In this document: piece after piece, positions 1 through 6,120 of the stretch
Layout of the letters: the number at the start of each line of letters is the position of its first letter
Position numbering within the stretch: position 1 is the stretch's first letter
Assembly: GCA_030045215.1 (NCBI GenBank)
Contig: JASIBJ010000299.1
Span: 1-7,205 of the forward strand
Reading direction: 5' to 3'
DNA length: 7,205 nt
From: Streptosporangiaceae bacterium
Lineage (GTDB): Bacteria; Actinomycetota; Actinomycetes; Streptosporangiales; Streptosporangiaceae
Program-made: the position numbers and the translations under genes
The notes under the pieces: generated by a model
The model's database searches: none
What the model was told of the DNA's origin: nothing
What the model saw: only the letters and a program-made list of their open reading frames with translations

Positions 1-2
1 GG

Positions 3-1085
3 ATCACCCTGCATGTGCTTGGCGAGGGCGAGCAGGACGGCGTGGGTGCCGTGCACGCGCGGGCTGTTGTACTCGCAACCGGCGGATTCGGCCAGGTCTA
101 CTCGGCTACCACCAACCCGCGCGTCTCCACCGGAGACGGGCTCGCGCTTGCCCTGCGGGCCGGCGCGCGGGCAGCCGACCTGGAATTCATCCAGTTCCAT
201 CCGACCGTCCTGTGGCTCGGTCCGAATTCTCACGGTCGGCAGCCGCTGATCTCCGAGGCCGTGCGGGGCGAGGGCGCGTTCCTCGTGGATGGCGCCGGCC
301 GGCGGTTCATGACCGGCCAGCACGAGCTCGCCGACCTAGCACCGCGGGACGTGGTGGCCAAGGCGATCATGCGCGTGATGCGCTCGGAAGACACCGATCA
401 CGTGTTCCTGGACGGCCGCCACCTAGGCGCCCAGGTCTGGCAGCACCGATTCCCCACGATTCTGGCCAGCTGCCGCAGTAATGGCATCGATCCGCCCACC
501 GAGCTCATCCCGGTCGTGCCGGCAGCGCACTACGCCAGCGGCGGGATCCGCACCGACCTGCACGGGCGCACCAGCGCGCCGGGCCTGTACGCATGCGGCG
601 AGACCGCATGCACGGGCGTGCACGGCGCGAACCGGCTCGCCTCGAACTCGTTGCTCGAAGGGCTGGTGTTCGCCGAGCGCATCGCCGCAGACCTGGCCCG
701 GGCGCTGCCGCCCGCAGGTGAGCCGGTGGCGGATCCGCGCCCGGCGGGTCTGCTCGATCCGTCGATCATCCGACCCCTGCAGCAACTGATGTCGGCCAAG
801 GCGGGCGTGCTCAGGTCGGGTGAGGGCCTGGCCGAGGCCATGGCGGGCCTCGCCGCGCTCGGGGAGCAGGCCAGCGACAAGCCGGGTGCGGAGGCATGGG
901 AGGCAACGAACCTGCACCTGGTCGCGTCCGGAATCGTCAGCGCCGCGCTGGCCCGACGGGAGACCAGGGGCAGCCACTGGCGCGAGGACTTCCCCGAGCC
1001 GAGCGAGGCCTGGCGCGGGCACGTGCTGGAGTTGGCTGGCCCGGACGGCCTCGAGACCGTCTTCGAGCCGGATCGGCATGACTAG
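3..1085 (+). CDS. nadB: L-aspartate oxidase NadB, 5'-truncated by window edge
   Basis: This is the C-terminal two thirds (360 residues visible) of the FAD-dependent L-aspartate oxidase. The enzyme oxidises L-aspartate to iminoaspartate, which NadA condenses with dihydroxyacetone phosphate to quinolinate in de novo NAD synthesis. The frame is open from the first bases, so the start and the N-terminal FAD-binding part lie upstream. Visible family motifs, in order, are LATGGFGQVY, EFIQFHPT, ISEAVRGEGA, LAPRDVVAKA (Arg codon 345-347), AAHYASGG (His codon 528-530) and GANRLASNSLLEG (Arg codon 633-635). These Arg and His residues match the substrate-binding and catalytic positions of the NadB/succinate dehydrogenase flavoprotein family. 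The HGANRLASNS block with an AACTGVHG-type lead-in favours NadB over SdhA or FrdA. The C-terminal helical domain is complete and the gene stops at TAG 1083-1085. It overlaps nadC by 8 nt, which suggests translational coupling. Confidence 0.95.
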   Translation: MTLHVLGEGEQDGVGAVHARAVVLATGGFGQVYSATTNPRVSTGDGLALALRAGARAADLEFIQFHPTVLWLGPNSHGRQPLISEAVRGEGAFLVDGAGRRFMTGQHELADLAPRDVVAKAIMRVMRSEDTDHVFLDGRHLGAQVWQHRFPTILASCRSNGIDPPTELIPVVPAAHYASGGIRTDLHGRTSAPGLYACGETACTGVHGANRLASNSLLEGLVFAERIAADLARALPPAGEPVADPRPAGLLDPSIIRPLQQLMSAKAGVLRSGEGLAEAMAGLAALGEQASDKPGAEAWEATNLHLVASGIVSAALARRETRGSHWREDFPEPSEAWRGHVLELAGPDGLETVFEPDRHD

Positions 1086-2070
1086 TGCCGGCGTGGCCGG
1101 CGGTCCGGATCGGCCCCGCGCAGCGACAGCCGGACGAGGCCAGCCGCATGAGGACGACTGCGGCGGGCCGCACCTCGTTCCCGCCATTCCCGTCGATATC
1201 ACCGGGCGGCTCGAGACGGCAGGGCTGCCTGTAGGCGATGTCGTGGATCTTGCCGCCGCGGCACTGGCCGAAGACCTGGCGGGCGGGATCGACGTCACGA
1301 CGGTCGCGACGGTGCCCGCGGACGAGGTCGGCCGAGCCGATCTGGTGGCTCGGTCGGCCGGCGTGGTGGCCGGGCTGTCCGTGGCAGAACTGGTGTTCTG
1401 GCTAGCGTCGCGCGACGATCCGGTCGAGCGCCGGTCACGAGCCGCCGACGGCGATCGGGTCGCCGCGGGCCAGCCTGTACTCAGCGTGACCGGACGCGTC
1501 GCGGCGATCCTGACCGCGGAGCGAACAGCGCTCAACCTGCTGACCCACTTGTCCGGTGTCGCGACGCTGACCCGGCAGTGGGTCGACGCGGTGGCGGGAA
1601 CCAATGCGCGGATCCGCGACACCCGCAAGACGCTCCCCGGCCTGCGGGCACTGGAGAAATACGCGGTGCGCTGCGGCGGCGGGATGAACCACCGGATGTC
1701 GCTCTCGGACGCGGCGCTAATCAAGGACAACCACGTGGCCGCGGCCGGGTCGCTCAGCGCGGCGTTCACGGCGGTCCGGGCGCAGGCTCCGGCCCTGCCG
1801 GTCGAGGTCGAGTGCGACACGCTTGCGCAGGTGCGTGAGGCTCTGGCGGCCGGGGCCGACCTCATCCTGCTCGACAACTTCCGTGTGGCCGACATGGCGG
1901 CGGCGGTCCGGCTAGCGGGCGGCCAGGCGCTGCTCGAGGCGAGCGGCGGCCTGACTCTGGCCGACGCCCGCGCAGCCGCGGAGAGCGGCGTGGACTACCT
2001 TGCAGTAGGAGCGCTGACTCATTCGGCGCCGGCTCTGGACATCGGCCTCGACCTCGTTCAGGCCGGCTAA
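1078..2070 (+). CDS. nadC: Nicotinate-nucleotide pyrophosphorylase (quinolinate phosphoribosyltransferase) NadC
   Basis: It converts quinolinate and PRPP to nicotinate mononucleotide with decarboxylation, the step after NadB and NadA in NAD synthesis; it is a cytosolic, dimeric enzyme. The 330-residue product carries the whole family signature: DVTT at 72-75, ERTALNLL from Glu148 with Arg149, DTRKTLPGLR with Arg183 and Lys184, NHR with His205 and Arg206, KDNH from Lys216, VEVE with Glu243 and Glu245, LLDN with Asp266, EASGG at 287-291, and VGALTHS near the end. From memory of the Mycobacterium tuberculosis enzyme, these active-site residues all align with a constant offset of about 44. The chain therefore has roughly 44 extra N-terminal residues against a usual length near 285. 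The ATG at 1078 is chosen because it overlaps the nadB stop; GTG 1093 is an alternative, and no good in-frame start is seen closer to the usual N-terminus. No strong ribosome binding site is visible, consistent with coupling. Confidence 0.96.
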   Translation: MTSAGVAGGPDRPRAATAGRGQPHEDDCGGPHLVPAIPVDITGRLETAGLPVGDVVDLAAAALAEDLAGGIDVTTVATVPADEVGRADLVARSAGVVAGLSVAELVFWLASRDDPVERRSRAADGDRVAAGQPVLSVTGRVAAILTAERTALNLLTHLSGVATLTRQWVDAVAGTNARIRDTRKTLPGLRALEKYAVRCGGGMNHRMSLSDAALIKDNHVAAAGSLSAAFTAVRAQAPALPVEVECDTLAQVREALAAGADLILLDNFRVADMAAAVRLAGGQALLEASGGLTLADARAAAESGVDYLAVGALTHSAPALDIGLDLVQAG

Positions 2071-2084
2071 CGGATCGGACCGAC

Positions 2085-2888
2085 ATGCTGCTGACGATCG
2101 ACGTCGGGAACACGAACACGGTGCTTGGCGTGTTCGACGGTGACGAGGTGGTTGAGCACTGGCGCATCTCCACCGACCCGGTGCGCACCGCCGATGAGCT
2201 GGCCGTGCTCCTGCACGGGCTCCTGCGGCAGAGCGCGCTTTTGCGCGAGCCCGATATCAGCGGCATCTCACTGTGCTCGACCGTGCCATCGGTGCTGCAC
2301 GAACTAAGAGAGATGTGCCGCCGCCATTACGGCGACGTGCCCGCGGTGATCGTTGAACCCGGCGTGAAGACCGGCGTACCGCTGCGCTACGACAATCCCA
2401 AGGAAGTCGGAAGCGACCGGGTCATGAACGCGGTGGCGGCCGTGCACCTGTACGGAGGCCCGGCCATCGTCGTCGACTTCGGTACCTCGACCAATTTCGA
2501 CGCGGTGAGCGGGCGGGGCGAGTTTGTCGGCGGCGCGCTTGCGCCTGGCATCGAAATCTCCGTTGACGCGCTGTCCCGTCGCGCCGCCCAACTGCTCAAG
2601 GTCGAGCTGGCCAGGCCCCCGCGGGTCATAGGTAAGAGCACCGTCGAGGCCCTCCAGTCGGGCATCATCTTCGGCTTCGCCGGCCAGGTCGAGGGCATCG
2701 CCACCCGGATGGCGGCCGAGCTGTCGCCCGATGACCCTGACGCAGTCACGATCATTGCCACCGGAGGACTCGCGCCGCTGGTCATCGACGAGGTGTCCGT
2801 CATCGATGCCTATGAACCCTGGCTCACGCTGATCGGGCTCAGGCTTACGTACGAGCGCAACACGGTGGACCTCAAAACGGCTGGCTGA
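2085..2888 (+). CDS. coaX: Type III pantothenate kinase CoaX
   Basis: It phosphorylates pantothenate with ATP, the first committed step of coenzyme A synthesis. It belongs to the ASKHA fold and normally needs a monovalent cation and works as a dimer. The 267-residue length is normal for the family. Visible motifs are the N-terminal phosphate loop DVGNTNT (residues 6-12), EPGVKTG, PKEVGSDRVMNAVAA with the presumed catalytic Asp111 in G-S-D-R, VDFGTSTNFD (Asp131-Asp139), EFVGGALAPGI with Gly149-Gly150 and Gly155, and a late ATGGLAP segment. The pocket reads DFGTSTNFD rather than the commoner DFGTATTFD; I take this as a lineage variant because the other motifs are intact. It starts at ATG 2085, 14 nt after nadC, with only a weak purine-rich GGATCGGA upstream, so it is probably co-transcribed with nadBC. 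In mycobacteria coaX also sits close to lsr2 and clpC, so the neighbourhood fits. Confidence 0.95.
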   Translation: MLLTIDVGNTNTVLGVFDGDEVVEHWRISTDPVRTADELAVLLHGLLRQSALLREPDISGISLCSTVPSVLHELREMCRRHYGDVPAVIVEPGVKTGVPLRYDNPKEVGSDRVMNAVAAVHLYGGPAIVVDFGTSTNFDAVSGRGEFVGGALAPGIEISVDALSRRAAQLLKVELARPPRVIGKSTVEALQSGIIFGFAGQVEGIATRMAAELSPDDPDAVTIIATGGLAPLVIDEVSVIDAYEPWLTLIGLRLTYERNTVDLKTAG

Positions 2889-2922
2889 TCGCCAGCGGGT
2901 AGCGTCTGGCAGCCGTCCGCCC

Positions 2923-2958
2923 GTTCACCAGGAGACCGCAATCTTCCCGCTGGTGAAC
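2923..2958. terminator. Inverted repeat after coaX, possible terminator
   Basis: GTTCACCAG (2923-2931) and CTGGTGAAC (2950-2958) form a perfect 9-bp stem around an 18-nt loop in the 124-bp gap between convergent coaX and the NlpC/P60 gene. There is no T-run on either side, as is common for GC-rich actinobacterial terminators. The symmetry would let it work for either gene. It could instead be a binding site. Confidence 0.45.
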
Positions 2959-2974
2959 AGGACCTGACCAACAT

Positions 2975-2990
2975 CTGCCCGACCGGGCAG
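2975..2990. terminator. Compact GC hairpin, probable bidirectional terminator
   Basis: CTGCCC (2975-2980) and GGGCAG (2985-2990) form a perfect 6-bp stem with a GACC loop. It lies 22 bases beyond the 3' stop of the minus-strand NlpC/P60 gene and about 90 bases past the coaX stop. Position between converging genes and stem composition suggest termination from one or both sides; there is no T-tract. Confidence 0.45.
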
Positions 2991-3012
2991 CGGCAGAGAG
3001 GCTCGCAGGACG

Positions 3013-4095
3013 TCAGGCACCCGGAACGAAGCCGGTACCAACCAGAGGGTCGGCCGACACGGGCTGGATCTGCACGACCTGGCCGAAGGTCGGCGCGTCC
3101 ACCATCATGCCTCCTCCGATGTAGATCCCGACATGCTGGATGTCGGCATAGAAGAACACCAGGTCACCGGGCTGGGCTTGGCTGTAGGGGATGTGCTCCA
3201 CTTCGTTCCACAGGTCGCCGGTGAAGTGCTCCAGGGTGATGCCGATCTGGGCATAGGCCCAGACAACCAGGCCGGAGCAGTCGAACCCGACACTCGGGCT
3301 CGCCCCGCCCCACACGTATGGCTTGCCCAGCATCTCCAGGGCGTACCTGACCACCCTGTCCCCTTGGCTGTCGCCTTGGATGTTCATGTAGGGATAGTGG
3401 CCGGTTTCCTCGAAGATCGCTTCGGCCTTCGCGAAGGCCTCGCTGTTGAAGAAGTTCTCCTTCGACTGGATCTGCGCGACCTTGGCGGCCATCTCCGCGG
3501 CAAGGTGCGCCGCGGTCTGCTGCTCCTGCGCCGCCGCGGCCAGCGCCCGCTGGGCCGCCGTCTGAGCAGCGGCCACGAGGCTGACCTTGGCGCCCTCCTG
3601 CTCCTCGAGCTGCGCGATCATCGAGGCGCGGTCAAGCATGGTCTGCGGATTCGCCGTTTGCAGCAACTGCAGGGCCGGGTTCAGTCCGCCGGTCATGTAG
3701 CTGTCGACGGCTATCTCGTTGATGTAGCCCTGCTCCGAGCTAAAGATCGTGGCGTCCCTGGCCGCGTTCTCGCGGGCGATCTGCGCGTCGGCCTCCGCCT
3801 GTTGGAGCTGGATGCGCAGGCCGTCGTACTGCTGCCCGAGGATGTCTATCTCGTTGGACAGCTTGTTGGCCTCGGCCAGGGCCTGGCTGAGGCTGCTGCC
3901 GCCCGACGCGGAGGTTGCCTGGGCCGCACCGCCCGGCATCAGCGCGGCGCAGACGGCCAAAATGCCCGCAAGCACGACGCTGGCCCGCCAGCCGCCGCGC
4001 GGCCGCCGGGCCCATGGGCGGCCAGAGACAGCCAGCCCGAAAATGCCTGGGGATGAAAGTCGTGGTACGCGCCCGCCATGCGGCATGCGTTTCAC
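3013..4095 (-). CDS. Secreted coiled-coil NlpC/P60 peptidoglycan endopeptidase
   Basis: This is a predicted secreted cell-wall hydrolase of the NlpC/P60 (C40) family, which cleaves peptide stems of peptidoglycan (D-Glu to diamino acid type) during growth and division. The start is GTG 4095: AGGAG (4107-4103 on this strand) lies 7 nt upstream. The open frame further upstream is riboswitch RNA, not protein. The 360-residue product has a long basic N-region with a hydrophobic core at about 39-52 and AQA at 58-60 as a likely signal cleavage site. An Ala/Gln/Glu-rich coiled coil follows at about 67-217, then a linker. The catalytic domain runs from about 246 to 360, with YVWGGASP at 260, nucleophile Cys273 in FDCSGL, GDLVFF near 310 and His321 in QHVGIY. 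Asp333, 12 residues after the histidine, sits at the third catalytic position. The layout resembles PcsB/RipA-type hydrolases. It is convergent with coaX and divergent from argA. Confidence 0.93.
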   Translation of the reverse strand: MKRMPHGGRVPRLSSPGIFGLAVSGRPWARRPRGGWRASVVLAGILAVCAALMPGGAAQATSASGGSSLSQALAEANKLSNEIDILGQQYDGLRIQLQQAEADAQIARENAARDATIFSSEQGYINEIAVDSYMTGGLNPALQLLQTANPQTMLDRASMIAQLEEQEGAKVSLVAAAQTAAQRALAAAAQEQQTAAHLAAEMAAKVAQIQSKENFFNSEAFAKAEAIFEETGHYPYMNIQGDSQGDRVVRYALEMLGKPYVWGGASPSVGFDCSGLVVWAYAQIGITLEHFTGDLWNEVEHIPYSQAQPGDLVFFYADIQHVGIYIGGGMMVDAPTFGQVVQIQPVSADPLVGTGFVPGA

Positions 4096-4102
4096 GCACT
4101 GA

Positions 4103-4108
4103 CTCCTC
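4103..4108 (-). promoter_or_regulatory. Shine-Dalgarno sequence fixing the NlpC/P60 start
   Basis: On the minus strand, GAGGAG (4108-4103) lies 7 nt before GTG 4095. It decides the start codon over ATG 4086 and over in-frame starts farther upstream. It begins only 6 nt after the last base of the riboswitch closing stem. Confidence 0.8.
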
Positions 4109-4112
4109 TCTC

Positions 4113-4267
4113 GGCCGCCTACCGGGTTAGCTGACGGGTTCGGGCCGGGAGGAGCCCTACGGCAGGCCGCGTAAGTGCCGTCGTCGCGGCGGGCCGATTC
4201 ACCCCGGGGAACTAGGTGGGTCCCCGGCTCCCTGAAGCACTCACCGCGCCTCAGGAACTCGGCGGTT
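4113..4267 (-). promoter_or_regulatory. ydaO-type c-di-AMP riboswitch in the leader of the NlpC/P60 gene
   Basis: The minus-strand leader matches the ydaO-yuaA riboswitch (cyclic di-AMP aptamer) in order and motif. Closing stem P1 is CCGCC (4265-4261) with GGCGG (4119-4115). GGGAGCC (4232-4226) is followed by a hairpin CCGGGGA (4227-4221)/TCCCCGG (4210-4204). Next comes the signature GGTGAATCGG (4203-4194). GGCTCC (4156-4151) can pair with GGAGCC (4231-4226). The hallmark 3' block CCGAACCCGTCAGCTAACCC (4143-4124) leads into GTAGGCGG. These are the invariant segments of the family, and ydaO riboswitches are known upstream of NlpC/P60 and Rpf-type wall hydrolases in Actinobacteria. The usual response is reduced expression when c-di-AMP is high. 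The exact ends are approximate. Confidence 0.93.
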
Positions 4268-4315
4268 CGTGACAGGCGCCCGGGCTCGGGCACCTGCAAC
4301 GGGTATCAGCGATGC

Positions 4316-4348
4316 AGATTAATGGAGAACGCAGTTGCCGCGCGGCAA
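4316..4348 (-). promoter_or_regulatory. Possible promoter and palindrome upstream of the riboswitch
   Basis: TTGCCGCGCGGCAA (4335-4348) is a perfect 14-bp palindrome. On the minus strand TAATCT (4321-4316) fits the actinobacterial -10 form TAnnnT and would place the transcript start some 40 bases before the riboswitch. No -35 hexamer at normal spacing is visible, so an activator or alternative sigma factor would be needed. A second TAnnnT match, TAATTT (4361-4356), is an alternative. Low confidence. Confidence 0.25.
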
Positions 4349-4706
4349 AACGGCGAAATTAGACTGCGCCACGACTGCGATGCAGCCCGCATTTTGCCGT
4401 CGGTAAGCTGCGTGCTCACGCTCCATCGTCCGCCTGGGCCGCCTCCAGACTCGGGCTGGCTCGCGTAGCCGCAGGTCAGGCGGCGTGTCGCGGTGGCAGG
4501 GCTTGGCGTGTGATCTGGTCGTGATGTGCACTAATAGGGCCCGACAGGTTCGAGGGCACAACATTACGTACGGGGTCAGTAACGCTAGGTAGACCCGCTC
4601 ATTTGGCGGACCTGCGCATTGTTTGGGATGCTGACCTGCGAACTGACACATCGCAGGAATGCCAGATAGAGGCCGGTAGCAGCCGGCGACGCAGGTGACA
4701 GGCGGG
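4349..4706. other. Intergenic stretch between divergent hydrolase and argA; no gene seen
   Basis: No reading frame here has credible coding character or a ribosome binding site, and codon-position bias is lost. The stretch should hold the argA promoter, but no convincing -35/-10 pair at 16-18 nt spacing was found. A GGTTCGA string near 4550 looks like a tRNA T-arm but has no matching stems. TTTTGCCG occurs both at 4393-4400 on the plus strand and, as the complement, at 4343-4350. Confidence 0.5.
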
Positions 4707-5207
4707 ATGGACTACGCGATCAGGCGCGCGAGGACCGGCGACGTCCGCGCCATCAGGGCCCTGGTGGACGCGCACGTCCTGTCCGGGCTGCTGCTGGACA
4801 AGCCGACGGTGGCGCTCTTCGAGGATGTCCAGGAGTTCTGGGTGGCCAGCACGCCCGACGGCGACGTCGTGGGCTGCGGCGCGCTCCACGTGATGTGGGA
4901 GGACCTGGCCGAAATCCGCACGCTTGCGGTCGCGGACAGCCACCGAGGGCGCGGCGTAGGTCACCAGATCGTCGATGTGCTGCTGGAAACGGCCAGGGAA
5001 CTCGGAGTGAGCCGCGTATTCGTGCTGACGTTCGCGGTGCAGTTCTTTCGGCGCCATGGCTTTGCCGAGATCCACGGACAGGCGGCCAGGCCCGAGGTCT
5101 ACGCGGAGCTACTGCGCTCATATGACGAGGGAGTGGCGGAGTTCCTCGACCTTGATCGAGTGAAGCCAAACACGCTGGGCAACACTCGCATGTTGCTGAG
5201 GATGTGA
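4707..5207 (+). CDS. argA: Short GNAT amino-acid N-acetyltransferase (N-acetylglutamate synthase, ArgA type)
   Basis: The 166-residue product is a single GNAT domain closely resembling, from memory, mycobacterial Rv2747. That enzyme acetylates L-glutamate or L-glutamine with acetyl-CoA as the first step of arginine synthesis. Shared landmarks are IRRART at the start, VQEFWVA, VVGCGALHV, DLAEIRTLAV, the acetyl-CoA loop HRGRGVGH (about residues 79-86), RVFVLTF, FFRRHGF, RSYDEGVAEFLDL and VKPNTLGNTRMLL at the C-terminus. It has no amino-acid kinase-like domain, unlike the classical Escherichia coli enzyme. ATG 4707 is chosen over GTG 4695 because purine-rich AGGTGACAGGCGGG lies just before it and nothing useful precedes the GTG; the difference is four residues. 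No other arginine gene is adjacent, so it appears to be a stand-alone gene, divergent from the NlpC/P60 hydrolase. Confidence 0.88.
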   Translation: MDYAIRRARTGDVRAIRALVDAHVLSGLLLDKPTVALFEDVQEFWVASTPDGDVVGCGALHVMWEDLAEIRTLAVADSHRGRGVGHQIVDVLLETARELGVSRVFVLTFAVQFFRRHGFAEIHGQAARPEVYAELLRSYDEGVAEFLDLDRVKPNTLGNTRMLLRM

Positions 5208-5382
5208 TGGAGATTATTCGGTATTGCCGGCATCCGATCGGCAGTGGTCAGATGAGTGCCGATTAATACACTGCGCTACGGTCGCACAGGGCTACTCGTT
5301 TGCCGATGAGCCTCCACTACCGGCAAAGCACGGCATGCAAGGCCAACTGCAACTTGCACGAAGCAGCCCGGCTCAGCAAGGT

Positions 5383-5403
5383 TATGTCACCCGACTATGT
5401 CAC
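5383..5403. repeat. Direct repeat TATGTCAC x2
   Basis: TATGTCAC occurs at 5383-5390 and again at 5396-5403, start to start 13 nt, inside a non-coding stretch. Repeated short motifs of this kind occur as transposase-binding sites near the ends of some insertion sequences. No transposase frame or clear terminal inverted repeat is present, so an insertion-sequence remnant is only a guess. Confidence 0.35.
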
Positions 5404-5458
5404 TACCGAATGATCAGCCTGGCCGAATTTGGCTCTGTAACTGGCTCAGCAGGGAAGC

Positions 5459-5481
5459 GACGGCGCCGCCACGGCGCCGTC
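5459..5481. terminator. Strong GC hairpin, likely terminator
   Basis: GACGGCGCCG (5459-5468) and CGGCGCCGTC (5472-5481) are a perfect 10-bp inverted repeat around a CCA loop. It lies about 250 bases after the argA stop and before the next plus-strand gene. It has no T-run. It is the strongest stem in this gap and could end argA readthrough. Confidence 0.5.
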
Positions 5482-5671
5482 CAGCCAGCTGAATGGGGCG
5501 GACGATATCGGCCAGCTGCGTACGCGACCCTCGCCGCGATCGGCCAAATCCTCGGGTTCGCGACATAAGCTGGCTAGGCCCCGCAGACCCGCCGGGCTCG
5601 GCTCGCGCGCCATGCGGCACAATGCAATCAGCGGCAGCGGTTCTCGTCCGCGTGTGAGCCCGCCCGCGGAT

Positions 5672-5687
5672 GTCGGCCTGGGCCGAC
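5672..5687. repeat. Palindrome upstream of the small membrane protein
   Basis: GTCGGCC (5672-5678) and GGCCGAC (5681-5687) are a perfect inverted repeat with a 2-nt centre, about 50 bases before the GTG start at 5736. It could be an operator or a short hairpin; with a 4-nt loop the stem is 6 bp. Function unknown. Confidence 0.35.
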
Positions 5688-5735
5688 CCGAAGTTGCTGC
5701 CCTAGCGCCTAAGTTCCGGGAAGGGGGCAGCGCGC

Positions 5736-5972
5736 GTGCAGGACCTGTCTGTACTAACGCCGCCGCTGCTCATGTGCGCTGCGGTGCTGTTTGCGATCGG
5801 CGCGTTCCTACGCCATGAGATGAGCAAGAAGCGTCCGGAGGCCGACGAGAGCGAGGCGGCAGAAGCGGTCGTGCCGTCGTCGGAGGCTGCCGCGCCGGTC
5901 TGCGCAGAAGAAGAAACAGGAAACGATTCGACCGGGGCAGACGCGTCTGAGACCACCCCGCGTAAGCATTAA
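5736..5972 (+). CDS. Small single-pass membrane protein, function unknown
   Basis: The product is 78 residues. The start is GTG 5736, with AAGGGGG (5721-5727) 8 nt upstream, a good ribosome binding site. Residues about 8-24 (TPPLLMCAAVLFAIGAF) form one membrane segment. A basic patch follows (RHEMSKKRP), which by the positive-inside rule puts the tail in the cytosol. The tail is low-complexity and very rich in Glu, Ala, Asp, Ser and Thr, probably disordered. I recall similar small proteins with an LTPPLL-type N-terminus near lsr2 in other Actinobacteria but cannot name a function. It precedes lsr2 on the same strand, but the 148-bp gap contains a separate lsr2 promoter. The GC-rich codon use and the ribosome binding site support a real gene. 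Confidence 0.72.
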   Translation: MQDLSVLTPPLLMCAAVLFAIGAFLRHEMSKKRPEADESEAAEAVVPSSEAAAPVCAEEETGNDSTGADASETTPRKH

Positions 5973-6043
5973 GCCATCTCGATTACGCAGCGTTACTGCA
6001 AACCTCCGTATTGTTCTGCGGTCTGTTGTAGCCGATCGCTAAA

Positions 6044-6054
6044 CGGCAATGCCG
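6044..6054. repeat. Small palindrome just upstream of the lsr2 -35 box
   Basis: CGGCA (6044-6048) and TGCCG (6050-6054) flank a single central A, immediately before the TTGTCA hexamer at 6057. The position is suitable for a regulator of the lsr2 promoter, but an 11-bp palindrome can arise by chance. Confidence 0.25.
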
Positions 6055-6056
6055 AA

Positions 6057-6085
6057 TTGTCAATCGCGTAGATGTGGTATATCTT
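6057..6085 (+). promoter_or_regulatory. Probable lsr2 promoter
   Basis: TTGTCA (6057-6062) is one base from the -35 consensus. It is separated by 17 nt from TATCTT (6080-6085), a TAnnnT -10 box; the overlapping TATATC (6078-6083) is a second choice. The predicted transcript start is near 6092, giving a leader of about 29 nt. The stretch is AT-richer than its surroundings, which would suit autoregulation by Lsr2, a protein that favours AT-rich DNA; that is inference. Confidence 0.6.
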
Positions 6086-6120
6086 TACTTGCCGAAAAGA
6101 CTTGAGTGAAAGGCAGCCTG

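Larger units (their letters stand above)
5208..5735. other. Intergenic stretch between argA and the small membrane protein; no credible gene
   Basis: No convincing gene was found in about 530 bases. One frame stays open from 5224 to 5568, but it has no ribosome binding site, no recognisable domain and a composition unlike the flanking genes. The stretch holds a short direct repeat (5383-5403), a strong GC hairpin (5459-5481) and a palindrome (5672-5687). It may be partly decayed mobile or gene sequence. Confidence 0.55.

Noticed and set aside
423..1895. Long minus-strand open frame (490 codons) across nadB and nadC
   Set aside because: It is antisense to two genes with complete family motifs. 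Its Ser/Arg/Ala-rich product is typical of a high-GC shadow frame.
3133..4056. Long plus-strand open frame opposite the NlpC/P60 gene
   Set aside because: It is antisense to a gene with a catalytic Cys/His domain and signal peptide. Its Leu/Gly/Arg-rich translation shows no domain.
4096..4299. 68-residue N-terminal extension of the NlpC/P60 protein
   Set aside because: It overlaps the ydaO riboswitch, and the ideal ribosome binding site points to GTG 4095 instead.
4310..4387. GCGATGCAG repeated 68 bp apart
   Set aside because: Two 9-mers with different flanks are too weak to separate from chance.
4545..4565. GGTTCGA tRNA T-arm-like string
   Set aside because: The flanks do not form a T stem, and no acceptor or anticodon arms fit around it.
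5224..5568. 114-codon open frame after argA
   Set aside because: It has no ribosome binding site, no recognisable motif, mixed composition, and overlaps a strong hairpin and a direct repeat.
6101..6107. CTTGAGT, half of an HspR (HAIR) element before lsr2
   Set aside because: The complementary half is absent at the required spacing.
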